Below, piece by piece: positions 36,766-45,152 of a stretch of DNA of 64,000 nt. Source of the stretch: Bacillota bacterium (GTDB lineage: Bacteria > Bacillota > Clostridia > Acetivibrionales > DSM-1351). The first letter of the stretch is position 1; every line of letters begins with the position of its first letter. The notes under the pieces are model-generated. The model made no database searches. It was not told the DNA's origin and worked only from the letters and a program-made list of their open reading frames with translations. Where the stretch lies: the NCBI GenBank assembly GCA_023391425.1, contig JAEWAX010000149.1, positions 1 to 64,000 on the forward strand, read 5' to 3'. Both the position numbers and the translations under genes were made by a program.

Positions 36766-37794
36766 ATGCAGAAAAAATATATTATAAGAGGATTAATTGC
36801 AATCCCAGTAATAGGATTACTATTAAAAACGCGGACACCCTCCATTAAAGGACATAAAAATAGTATTAGCACCTTGAAGCAGATTGAGATTAATGGTACA
36901 AAACATGAACTGCTGATTAGGGGTAATGACAAAAATAATCCTGTAATTATCTTTGTGCATGGAGGTCCAGGTACTCCTGAAATTCCCTATGTCAGAAAAT
37001 ATCAAGATTTATTAGAGCAGAATTTTACTGTTGTTCACTATGATGAAAGAGCTTCGGGAAAGTCATATCATTTCTTTGAAGATTATTCAAACTTGTCCAT
37101 TGACTTGCTAGTAGATGACTTAATTGCACTAACAGATTATATTAGAAAAAAATTATGTACAAAACAAATTATATTAGTAGGACATTCCTTTGGAACAGTT
37201 GTAGCAATAAAGGCAGCTAACAAAGCACCTGAGAAGTATTTAGCCTATATAGGACTAGGTCAAATAGGTGATTTTTGGAGTAGAGAATTGGAGTCCTTGG
37301 AGTACTGCTTATCACAAGCCACACTACAGAACAATTCTCAAGATATTAAAGATATAGAAGCTTGCCGAGATAGTATAGTAAATCACAAAGATACTTTTCC
37401 AAGAAAATATACTCGAAAATATGGTGGAGTAGCACGACTTATTAATGATGCAAGCGATATGGTATCAGGAATGTTGCTGAATCCTGAATACAATTTATTT
37501 GATACTATTCGTTTCGGCAAAGGTCGTTCGGTTTCAAATAAAGTCCTATGGACGGAATTGATGAAAAGCCAACTTCCAAATGAAGTTTCAGAATTAAAAA
37601 TACCTTGCTATTTTGTTATGGGTAAATATGATTATTTAACACCTGCAAAAACTGCAAAAGCATATTTTGATTCTATAAGTGCACCAGTAAAAGAGTTTAT
37701 CATATTTGAAGAGTCAGCACACTACCCTCAATTTGAGGAAAAGCAGAAGTTTTTTGATTTGGTGAATAAAGTCTATGAAGAAACTAAACCGTAG
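36766..37794 (+). CDS. Alpha/beta-hydrolase, proline-iminopeptidase-like
   Basis: A 342-residue hydrolase with a probable N-terminal membrane anchor (YIIRGLIAIPVIGLLL, residues 4-19). The fold motifs are clear: HGGPGTPE oxyanion loop near 67-74, DERASGKS, nucleophile elbow GHSFGT near 146-151, and a late GKYDYLTP (acid) and SAHYP (His). These fit the S33 proline-iminopeptidase/epoxide-hydrolase group; the actual substrate is unknown. The ATG at 36766 follows GGAG by 7 bp; a TTG at 36748 precedes it. It converges on the ABC permease gene with a 16-bp gap. Confidence 0.82.
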   Translation: MQKKYIIRGLIAIPVIGLLLKTRTPSIKGHKNSISTLKQIEINGTKHELLIRGNDKNNPVIIFVHGGPGTPEIPYVRKYQDLLEQNFTVVHYDERASGKSYHFFEDYSNLSIDLLVDDLIALTDYIRKKLCTKQIILVGHSFGTVVAIKAANKAPEKYLAYIGLGQIGDFWSRELESLEYCLSQATLQNNSQDIKDIEACRDSIVNHKDTFPRKYTRKYGGVARLINDASDMVSGMLLNPEYNLFDTIRFGKGRSVSNKVLWTELMKSQLPNEVSELKIPCYFVMGKYDYLTPAKTAKAYFDSISAPVKEFIIFEESAHYPQFEEKQKFFDLVNKVYEETKP

Positions 37795-37810
37795 TAGTTG
37801 TAGTTACAGT

Positions 37811-39532
37811 TTAATTTACATTTGTGTACTCAGATACTTCCTCTCTCTTAATTACTCGCCTTATACCTGAATTAAACGTAGCTTGAACCAAAAAGTAAAT
37901 TGCATTTAGTAAAATAAAAACTATACCGATTACAAATACGTTTGTTTGGAAAGGCATGTAATCCCCGGTCTGAAGAGACAAAGATTTTTGGATTGACTGT
38001 ACAAGCTTAATACTAGGCCAAAGGGTTAAGAGAAACGACACCCATATAATAGGTTTATAAATATCTACGAGCATTTTCCTTATTTCCTTAGCTTTATAGC
38101 CCATTAGTTGAAGAATAAGAATATCTCTTGTACTGTCTTGAAAATTAAGCAACAATGCTAAATAGAGAAGAATGCAACCTACAACGCAGCCAATAGCTTG
38201 ATTTATTACAGCACTGCTTTTATTGGACACTGAGGCTCTATCTAATGCATCAAGCCTTTGTTCATGTGTCATTACTGTTCCGCCATTGCCTAATGGTTTC
38301 ATGCTCAAAACACCATTATAAGAGTTTTTAGGCAAATCAAGGAGTTCGGTCAGTGTATCCTTGTCTATGTAGACACAGTTACTTGTAGCATTGTCCACAA
38401 TATGCACCATTGCTCTAAATTCCCGCCCATTAACATAAAGGATAATTTTATCTCCATTTTGGAAACCATACATTTCTTGTAGAGCAGGGCCAATAAAGAC
38501 ATTGTTCTCTTGTGGCAAATCAATTGATATTCCCTCGGAATTTTTAAGTGATAAAAGTGTTTTTCCTCGCTCTAAGCCAACAATCTGCTGTTCTACCTTG
38601 TTAACACTGCCAGTTTTTGAAAGTGTACCTGGTACAGACAGATACATTTGTATATCTAACTCTTTATTCTCTTGCTCAAGATATTCTTCATACTGCGTGT
38701 CATAAAGATAGTTATGCCCATCTATTTGAGATTTGAACACCGTTCCACTGCTCAAATTTAGTGAATATCCCATAACAAACATAACAGTAAAACTCATCAC
38801 CGCAGTCACAATTAGTATCACTGCGATAGGTTTTCTTAAAGCAATACGTATAGAAGCTTTATTCTTAATGGGTATGAGACCAACAAAAGTATTTGCCAAG
38901 TGCAGTATTATACTATATTTTAGTTCTCTATTTATACCAGCCAGTAAAACACCGCTTTCCTTGCCACGAACAAACCCATATGAAAAAACCGATGCAATGC
39001 ATAACGTCATAGTTGGTAACAGAAATCCAATTAAAACACTTGTACCATGAAGCTCTCTCACTAGACCCGACATAGAATACGCTTTTTCATTAGCATGAAT
39101 GAGAATACTTGATGAAAAATATCCACCACATATTCCAAACACCGTTCCCAATAAAGACAGTACTACAGTAAAAGCTATAAAATAGCTACAAAGCGTACGA
39201 TCCTTAAATCCCAGTGATTTTAGACAGCCAATCTGCTTTTTGTTAATCTTGAAGAACCTATAAAAAAACATGATAAACACAAAAGCTGTAAGCATCGTTA
39301 AGGCCAACAGAAAACTGAGTGCAAGAATCTTGTTTGATTTTAATGCAGTCATGTACAGCGATTGATCTTCATTTAATGAGGGTAAAGCATACAACTTTGC
39401 TATATTCCCATCAATAGAAAAACGTACGAAGAAGAACATAAAGGTTGTGAGTGCTGTCAAAATCAGCATTAAGATAACAAACACCTTGTTTTTTGCCATT
39501 TCTTTTGTGAGCTGCTTATATAATAATCCCAT
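37811..39532 (-). CDS. ABC transporter permease, FtsX-like
   Basis: A 573-residue membrane protein with a helix near 17-38, three helices within an FtsX-like domain (about 60-190: LLALTMLTAFVFIMFFYRFF, then FIAFTVVLSLLGTVFGICGG), a helix near 237-257, a 170-residue extracellular part, and a C-terminal FtsX-like domain (about 440-560). This is the pattern of peptide/antimicrobial-detoxifying or lipoprotein-type ABC permeases. It starts 6 bp after the ATPase and is the last gene of a four-gene LytTR operon. The cargo is unknown. Confidence 0.85.
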   Translation of the reverse strand: MGLLYKQLTKEMAKNKVFVILMLILTALTTFMFFFVRFSIDGNIAKLYALPSLNEDQSLYMTALKSNKILALSFLLALTMLTAFVFIMFFYRFFKINKKQIGCLKSLGFKDRTLCSYFIAFTVVLSLLGTVFGICGGYFSSSILIHANEKAYSMSGLVRELHGTSVLIGFLLPTMTLCIASVFSYGFVRGKESGVLLAGINRELKYSIILHLANTFVGLIPIKNKASIRIALRKPIAVILIVTAVMSFTVMFVMGYSLNLSSGTVFKSQIDGHNYLYDTQYEEYLEQENKELDIQMYLSVPGTLSKTGSVNKVEQQIVGLERGKTLLSLKNSEGISIDLPQENNVFIGPALQEMYGFQNGDKIILYVNGREFRAMVHIVDNATSNCVYIDKDTLTELLDLPKNSYNGVLSMKPLGNGGTVMTHEQRLDALDRASVSNKSSAVINQAIGCVVGCILLYLALLLNFQDSTRDILILQLMGYKAKEIRKMLVDIYKPIIWVSFLLTLWPSIKLVQSIQKSLSLQTGDYMPFQTNVFVIGIVFILLNAIYFLVQATFNSGIRRVIKREEVSEYTNVN

Positions 39533-39538
39533 CGAATC

Positions 39539-40237
39539 CTACCCCCAAGCCATATCACTAGCTAAAATGGCATTTTTGTTTATCTTATCTTGAAACACCA
39601 AACCATCTTTTATTGTAATGACTCTGTTTGCCGTTTCCGCGATTTGAAGGTTGTGGGTTGTAAAAAGAATTGTTATACCAAATGTGTTTTTTAATGTGTG
39701 CAAAAGATCTACAACCTTTTTGCTATTGGCTTCATCAAGGGAACCAGTGGCTTCGTCACAAAATAAAATGCTAGGTTTTTTAATAACAGCTCGTGCTATT
39801 GCGATTCTCTGTTGTTGCCCTCCAGACAACTGAGCCGGAAACTTATCAAGTATTGTATCAATTTCTAGCAGACCAGTTAATGTGTCAAAAGGTAGTGGCA
39901 CTGAGGATGGAGCTATTCCTATCAGAATATTTTCGCGAGCCGTAAGGTTGTTAAGTAACAGGTAGTTTTGAAAAATGTTTCCTACTTCCCCACGCTTCCA
40001 GTCAGCAAGCTGTCCTTCTGACATACAAGTTATATCCTTACCTTTATAATACACCTTGCCTGATGTAGGTTTAAGTAATCCTGACATTACATTAAGAAGC
40101 GTCGTTTTACCGGAGCCGCTAGGTCCCAGTATAGCAGTAAAAGTGTCTTCTTCTATTCCTAAACTGATACCACGCAATACTGCTTCATTATTGTTGAACT
40201 CTTTTTTTATATTTTCTGCTGTTATTATAAGTCCCAA
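39539..40237 (-). CDS. ABC transporter ATP-binding protein
   Basis: The 232-residue ATPase partner of the FtsX-type permease, of the MacB/LolD-like class. Walker A GPSGSGKTT near residue 38, Q-loop region NIFQNYLLL, signature LSGGQQQR near 138, Walker B ILFCDEATGSLD, H-loop TTHN near 195. TTG start with GGAG 9 bp upstream. It lies between the DUF3021 gene and the permease; all four genes read in one direction with short gaps. Confidence 0.93.
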   Translation of the reverse strand: MGLIITAENIKKEFNNNEAVLRGISLGIEEDTFTAILGPSGSGKTTLLNVMSGLLKPTSGKVYYKGKDITCMSEGQLADWKRGEVGNIFQNYLLLNNLTARENILIGIAPSSVPLPFDTLTGLLEIDTILDKFPAQLSGGQQQRIAIARAVIKKPSILFCDEATGSLDEANSKKVVDLLHTLKNTFGITILFTTHNLQIAETANRVITIKDGLVFQDKINKNAILASDMAWG

Positions 40238-40256
40238 CTCATCAATCTCCTTTTAG

Positions 40257-40667
40257 CTAAGTATTATTCTCAATTTTCTTTGCGTTCCGAAGTTTTAGCT
40301 GATCATTAATGATGGAAATATCGTCTTTAATGCGAAAAATATCGATAAGGCAGCCTATAATATAAACCACTATACCTATAAGCACGATAACCCATAAAGG
40401 GGGATTGATAAACCATTTGAATACGAAGCCAAATGTCAATAATATTCCCAAAATATACCCAATTTCAATAGCTACTTCAATGATGAAGTATTCACTTTCA
40501 ATCTTTCGTACAAAAATCAAACCAACATGAATAAGGATATTTACAAGCAAGACTTGATAGACGCTTGTTAAACACAGAAAATTTGCCTGATATAGAGAAG
40601 CAACCATAGTAAGTATGATTAATGTCAATCCCGTTGTTGCAAAACAATTTGTAATCATTTTTTTCAT
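40257..40667 (-). CDS. DUF3021-type four-helix membrane protein
   Basis: A 136-residue protein with four hydrophobic helices (about 9-27, 33-53, 62-85, 92-112) and a basic C-terminal tail, matching the DUF3021 proteins that sit beside LytTR regulators and appear to hold them at the membrane until a signal arrives. It starts 5 bp after the LytTR gene. No substrate or signal is known. GGGAGGTAGGCAAT before the ATG supports the start. Confidence 0.75.
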   Translation of the reverse strand: MKKMITNCFATTGLTLIILTMVASLYQANFLCLTSVYQVLLVNILIHVGLIFVRKIESEYFIIEVAIEIGYILGILLTFGFVFKWFINPPLWVIVLIGIVVYIIGCLIDIFRIKDDISIINDQLKLRNAKKIENNT

Positions 40668-40672
40668 ATTGC

Positions 40673-41113
40673 CTACCTCCCAAGTAATTTCTCTTTAATA
40701 TTTGCAACAAACTTCCTTGTTACATTAATCCGTTCTCCATTTGATAAAGTAGCTTCCATCCGACTATTCGCCAAGGGACGTATGCTTACCAATACATTAA
40801 TATTGATTACACATGATTTGCTGACCTGCACAAAACTAGGAAATTGAAATTCATCCATTAACTGATATAGGCGATATTCAGTACGGTATACTGATTTTTC
40901 ACAATATACAAAAGTCTTTTTATCAACACTTTCTATGTAGTAAATATCTGATACATTGACCCATATTTCACGTTGTTCAGAATTGCATTTCACTGTACTG
41001 TCAATAGATTTCACAAGAGCTACCAACCTTTTGATAGTAGCATTCATTCGAGAGTACTTAATTAAAACTTCAATATCTTCTTGGCTTAGGTTTTCCTCCA
41101 ACTTAACAATCAT
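40673..41113 (-). CDS. LytTR-domain transcriptional regulator (no receiver)
   Basis: A 146-residue DNA-binding protein. The C-terminal about 100 residues are a LytTR domain: REIWVNVSDIYYIESVDKKT, then VYRTEYRLYQLMDEF and FVQVSKSCVININ, with the GERINVTRKFVANIKEKL end. The N-terminal 45 residues are helical and not a receiver, so it is probably controlled by its DUF3021 partner. First gene of the operon; its promoter is overlapped upstream by a 9-bp direct repeat with 12-bp spacing. GGAGGTATATTAAAA precedes the ATG. Confidence 0.9.
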   Translation of the reverse strand: MIVKLEENLSQEDIEVLIKYSRMNATIKRLVALVKSIDSTVKCNSEQREIWVNVSDIYYIESVDKKTFVYCEKSVYRTEYRLYQLMDEFQFPSFVQVSKSCVININVLVSIRPLANSRMEATLSNGERINVTRKFVANIKEKLLGR

Positions 41114-41128
41114 TTTTAATATACCTCC

Positions 41129-41157
41129 AGTATAAGAACTGTATCATGGGGTTGCAA
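41129..41157 (-). promoter_or_regulatory. Promoter of the LytTR-ABC operon
   Basis: Minus strand TTGCAA (41157-41152), 17-bp spacer, TATACT (41134-41129). Confidence 0.7.
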
Positions 41158-41163
41158 TAGCTG

Positions 41164-41193
41164 TGTGACTGACATGCAAATATGCGTAACTGT
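41164..41193 (-). promoter_or_regulatory. Candidate LytTR binding site (9-bp direct repeat, 12-bp spacer)
   Basis: On the minus strand ACAGTTACG (41193-41185), twelve bases, TCAGTCACA (41172-41164). The 21-bp period and the (A/T)CAGT core match the AgrA/LytTR site pattern. It begins 6 bp upstream of the -35 box of the operon, the usual place for an activator. Confidence 0.65.
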
Positions 41194-41245
41194 CATGCAA
41201 AACCTTCCATTCTTTATAGTTATAACTAATATTATATACTGTTAA

Positions 41246-41300
41246 GAAAATAAAAAGAGAGACTATTTTTGAAAAACAGTCCCTTTTCTTATTTATTATT
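41246..41300. terminator. Terminator between the GH94 gene and the LytTR operon region
   Basis: AAAAGAGAGACT (about 41253-41265) pairs with AGTCCCTTTTCTT (about 41278-41290), imperfectly; A- and T-rich flanks on both sides. It lies 73 bp past the GH94 stop codon, reading leftward. Confidence 0.55.
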
Positions 41301-41372
41301 TGTTATTCAGTTTTAGTCTTTATATAGTCTTGTACGGTTGAAAACGTTGATTGCCAAAGCATTACGTTATAC

Positions 41373-43727
41373 CTATTTCATTAGTATTATAACATTATGT
41401 GATGTCCCTGCTTCAAATACAGGTATCTTCTTAACCTCTGTACCATCTACAGTTATTTTTGCCACACCTGTGTTAACTCTATTTGGATTCTGTACCTCAA
41501 TATTGTAAGTTGCACCTCTAAATACTCTGGTTGCCTTAAAACCTTGCCAATCAGACGGAATACATGGGTCAACAATCAAGCAATCATAATGAGCCTTTAT
41601 CCCTAAAATATACTGGCTGGAAGCTACCATATTCCATGCTGCTGTACCTGAAAGCCATGAATTTCTACCTATACCGAATTGAGGATGCTCTTTTCCTAAT
41701 ATATTTTGGCAATATACATAGGGTTCTACCTCGTACAACTCAGCGTCGTCATTTCTCTTGCCAGGAAGTATTTGGCTATAATAATCAAATGCCTTATCTC
41801 CATGTCCAAGCATTATTTCTGAAATCATTACCCAAGGATTAGTATGTAGGAATATTCCCCCATTTTCTTTTGTTCCTGGTGGATAGGTAGTAACGCCTCC
41901 CTTGGTATCATCGTGTTCTGTGTATGAGGGATACATTGTAGCTATTCCAAACTTAGAATCCAAGTATTTTTCAACTGACCTCATGCATTTTTCAGCCTTT
42001 TCGCTATCAGCGACCTTGCCCATTATAGCCCATGACTGAGAGTTTATAAATATTTTACCAAACTTGTTTTCTTTAGACCCAATTGGTTCTCCATTATCGT
42101 CAAATGCTCGCTTATACCATTCCCCGTCCCAACTGCTATCATTAATGGCATTCTTCATTTCCACAAACATAGAAGCATACTTTGAGCAAAGCTCTTGGTT
42201 TTTTATGTGCTCGCATAATTCAGTCATCTCTACAGCCGCTCTACAATACAACATAGATGTGAATACACTCTCAGCAATGCCTTTACCTGTATCAAGATTC
42301 AGCGTATCATTCCAGTCTGCACGTCCAGCTAAAGCTATATTGTTAGGCCCTCTATTGTTATGGGTAAATTCCATGGCCAAATCCAAATGCTCCATTACTG
42401 ATGCTGAAGTAGTCTTGTCATTGTACAAAACATTTTCCTTTAGGAATTCAAAATCACCAGTCTCCTTCACATAAGCATTTACAGCCAATATCAGCCACAA
42501 GTGGTCATCAGAATACCAATCAAATTTCTTGACTGGTGCATCTCCCTGTCCACCCTCTCCAGTAAGTGGGAAGAACAGATGATATACTCTACCATCAGTA
42601 TATTGGCTTTTCAAAAGCTTTATTATAAGTTGTTTTGCTTCACCAGGTATAGTATGCATAACACCTAAAGTATCCTGTGCGCTATCACGTATTCCCATTC
42701 CTCTTCCCAAGCCAAGCTGGTAAAGAGAAACAAAACGCGACCAGTTAAATGTAGTTTTACACTGATACTGATTCCATATATTCACGAATAGATTCATGTC
42801 TTCATCAGGTGTATCTGCACTTAAGTTGCCAGTATAATCTCTCCAATAATCTTTCAAGCGTTCCAAAGCTGCTTTTGCATTTTTAGGAGATAAATAATCT
42901 TTTATATCTTTTTTTATGTCTTTCCTGTCTTCTGCAAAGCCTAGAACAAATACCATTTCACGCTCTTCATTTGGCTCTAAATCAGCATCAATACAGAAGG
43001 CACCAACACCATTTGTTCTATAGGATATTGAGTTACTGCAAGCACCTTGTTCAACCGCTAGTGGATTGCTCTCAGACCTATACTTTCCGATAAAGGTTTC
43101 AAGATTTGTATCATAACTGCTAACCTTCTCCCCAGTTGCAAAGAAGGAAGCATTATCACTTATGTAGTGTGGATAGTATGTGATAATACCATCATTAAAT
43201 CTACATTGATTTATTTGCTGAACCCAATCCACATTTTGCTGATCCATTACTGCTTTCCAAAAACAAAATTCAGAGTAAGCGTAAACTTGGAGTTTTTGGG
43301 CTGCACCACGAGTATTTGATAACTTTACATGCCAAATTTCAAAATTTTTATCATCTGGAACAAAGTATGTTACCTCACCAATTACACCTTGGTATTCACC
43401 AGTCAAAACGGTGTAGCCCATACCATGTCTACAGGTGTAACTATCAAGCTTCCTTTGAACTGGCTGATAGCCAGGATTCCAATACTCTCCATTGTCTTTA
43501 TTTCGGATATAAATATATCTTCCTGGTCTATCCATTGGTATACTGTTATATCTATATCTTGTTACACGTCTGTTTTCGGGATCCTTGTGGAAGCTATACC
43601 CTCCTCCAGTATTTGATACTATACCACCGTAGATACCACTTCCTATATAATTTATCCATGGGGTTGGTGTATCTGGTCTAGTCACCACATACTCTTTATT
43701 CTTCTTATCAAAATACCCGTATCTCAT
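41373..43727 (-). CDS. GH94 phosphorylase, cellobiose-phosphorylase-like
   Basis: Inverting phosphorylase of GH94, which cleaves a beta-linked disaccharide with phosphate and so saves ATP. The 784-residue protein starts like cellobiose phosphorylases (RYGYFDKKNKEYVVTRPDTP; then PWINYIG, a beta-sandwich domain to about 270, and an (alpha/alpha)6 barrel). Conserved pieces include MGIRDSAQDTLGV, the catalytic-Asp motif ADWNDTLN near 490 and GGIFLHTNPW. Size is right for cellobiose or chitobiose phosphorylase (about 800-811) and too short for cellodextrin phosphorylase. No signal peptide: cytoplasmic. GGAGGAGG lies 5 bp before the ATG at 43727. An operator-like palindrome for the neighbouring LacI protein sits just upstream. 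Confidence 0.88.
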   Translation of the reverse strand: MRYGYFDKKNKEYVVTRPDTPTPWINYIGSGIYGGIVSNTGGGYSFHKDPENRRVTRYRYNSIPMDRPGRYIYIRNKDNGEYWNPGYQPVQRKLDSYTCRHGMGYTVLTGEYQGVIGEVTYFVPDDKNFEIWHVKLSNTRGAAQKLQVYAYSEFCFWKAVMDQQNVDWVQQINQCRFNDGIITYYPHYISDNASFFATGEKVSSYDTNLETFIGKYRSESNPLAVEQGACSNSISYRTNGVGAFCIDADLEPNEEREMVFVLGFAEDRKDIKKDIKDYLSPKNAKAALERLKDYWRDYTGNLSADTPDEDMNLFVNIWNQYQCKTTFNWSRFVSLYQLGLGRGMGIRDSAQDTLGVMHTIPGEAKQLIIKLLKSQYTDGRVYHLFFPLTGEGGQGDAPVKKFDWYSDDHLWLILAVNAYVKETGDFEFLKENVLYNDKTTSASVMEHLDLAMEFTHNNRGPNNIALAGRADWNDTLNLDTGKGIAESVFTSMLYCRAAVEMTELCEHIKNQELCSKYASMFVEMKNAINDSSWDGEWYKRAFDDNGEPIGSKENKFGKIFINSQSWAIMGKVADSEKAEKCMRSVEKYLDSKFGIATMYPSYTEHDDTKGGVTTYPPGTKENGGIFLHTNPWVMISEIMLGHGDKAFDYYSQILPGKRNDDAELYEVEPYVYCQNILGKEHPQFGIGRNSWLSGTAAWNMVASSQYILGIKAHYDCLIVDPCIPSDWQGFKATRVFRGATYNIEVQNPNRVNTGVAKITVDGTEVKKIPVFEAGTSHNVIILMK

Positions 43728-43749
43728 TACATCCTCCTCCACTTAATTA

Positions 43750-43763
43750 TGGGAGCGTTCCCA
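43750..43763. promoter_or_regulatory. LacI-type operator upstream of the GH94 gene
   Basis: TGGGAGCGTTCCCA, a 14-bp near-perfect palindrome with a central CG typical of LacI-family operators, 10 bp upstream of the ribosome-binding site. A related site lies before the lacI gene. Confidence 0.7.
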
Positions 43764-43895
43764 CAAAAGCTAAAAAAATATAGTTGCATATTTTAAAAGA
43801 TGTGGCTATGCCATATCTTCTTTCATTACTAAGAAAATTTCAGCATTAAATCAACTAGATTTTAAAATTAAAATATTTAAATAAAAAATTTACAA

Positions 43896-43942
43896 AACTA
43901 AATTGAAATAACTAAATTAAAATAACTAAATTGAAATAACTA
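43896..43942. repeat. 14-bp direct repeat, 3.4 copies
   Basis: AACTAAATTGAAAT / AACTAAATTAAAAT / AACTAAATTGAAAT plus AACTA, tandem. It lies in the 248-bp gap between the lacI-type gene and GH94; the rest is AT-rich. Confidence 0.85.
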
Positions 43943-43975
43943 CGCCTAAATTATTTATATCAAATAAGCTTTAAG

Positions 43976-45007
43976 TTAATATGCTTCACTGCTGATTTCT
44001 CTTTTACAGCAAGACTCTCCATAATAAATTTCAGTATCAAACGAAATAACTTTGGGTTCTACCTCTGGGTTATTTATATTCTCAATAATCAACTTGATAG
44101 CTGCTTGCGCGACTTTCTCTATGGGCTGTCGCATGGATGTAAGTCTAATATTTGATGGAATAAAGCGTAACATCTCACAGATATTATCAAATCCGACAAT
44201 AGACAAATCTTGTGGAACTCTTACTCCAAGCTCACTAGCCCTTTGAATAGCTTCATAGCCCTGTAAGTCATTAAATGTAAATACCGCTGTTGGTGGTTCC
44301 TCTAAGAAAATAAGCTTTTCAACGGCCTGACTTCCAGATTTATCTCCAGCATCTGTATAAATCACATAGTCTTTGTTATAGCTAATACCATTTTCTTCAA
44401 GTGCCTCAATATATCCATTCAATCTCTCAGAAGCGGCCCTATGATTTACATTTCCAGATATATGGGCTATTTTCTTATGCCCTAATCCAATTAAATATTC
44501 AACTGCCGTTTTTGCTCCAGAGAAATTGTTAATTATGATATTGTTTACCTTAATGTCATTAAAATGATTTTCAATTATTACTAAAGGTAATTTAGAGTTA
44601 ATAATTTTCTGCACTATCTCAGTATCTTTAACATCACTACCAAATAGAATAAGTCCATCAGCAGCTCCACCTGTAAAGTACTGAGCATACCTTAATTTTG
44701 AATTATAATCATCGTTTGAGCTACAAAAAACAACATTATAATTATATTGGGCTGCATATTTTTCCAGCAAGTTTGCTAAATTCAAATACACTGATATATT
44801 TAATACATTATAAATGACTCCTATGACCCCAGACTTCCTTGACACAAGATTTCTAGCAGCTTGGTTTGGAATATAATTTAACTTTTCTATTGCATCAAGT
44901 ACTTTTATTCGAGTATCCTCTTTCACACTCAACTGATTGTTTATTACTCTTGAAACAGTTGTCTTTGAAACACCTGCCACTCTGGCAATATCGAAAATGT
45001 TACTCAT
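43976..45007 (-). CDS. LacI-family transcriptional regulator
   Basis: A 343-residue repressor. The helix-turn-helix NIFDIARVAGVSKTTVSRVI (residues 2-21) and hinge NYIPNQAARNL begin it; the periplasmic-binding-protein-like sensor domain follows (GVIGVIYNVLN, IENHFNDI, GHKKIAHISG, VFTFNDLQGYEAI, VGFDNI). The ATG at 45007 follows GGAGG by 5 bp; an upstream reading from 45058 is not supported. Its gene is directly upstream of GH94 on the same strand, so the sugar taken by that enzyme, or its product, is the likely inducer. The site AGAGAATGTTCCCA at 45104-45117 could mediate autoregulation. Confidence 0.93.
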   Translation of the reverse strand: MSNIFDIARVAGVSKTTVSRVINNQLSVKEDTRIKVLDAIEKLNYIPNQAARNLVSRKSGVIGVIYNVLNISVYLNLANLLEKYAAQYNYNVVFCSSNDDYNSKLRYAQYFTGGAADGLILFGSDVKDTEIVQKIINSKLPLVIIENHFNDIKVNNIIINNFSGAKTAVEYLIGLGHKKIAHISGNVNHRAASERLNGYIEALEENGISYNKDYVIYTDAGDKSGSQAVEKLIFLEEPPTAVFTFNDLQGYEAIQRASELGVRVPQDLSIVGFDNICEMLRFIPSNIRLTSMRQPIEKVAQAAIKLIIENINNPEVEPKVISFDTEIYYGESCCKREISSEAY

Positions 45008-45103
45008 AATATCCTCCATTCGCCTAATAGTAGTCAAAAACAGAGTTCTTGGAGCCAAATACTATAATGTATATTAGTTATATTTTAATGAAACTACCAT
45101 TAA

Positions 45104-45117
45104 AGAGAATGTTCCCA
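45104..45117. promoter_or_regulatory. Operator-like site upstream of the LacI-family gene
   Basis: AGAGAATGTTCCCA matches the GH94 palindrome in 10 of 14 positions, with an intact right half (GTTCCCA). Confidence 0.5.
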
Positions 45118-45152
45118 CTTAATAACATTGTACAACGGATTTATATACCAAT

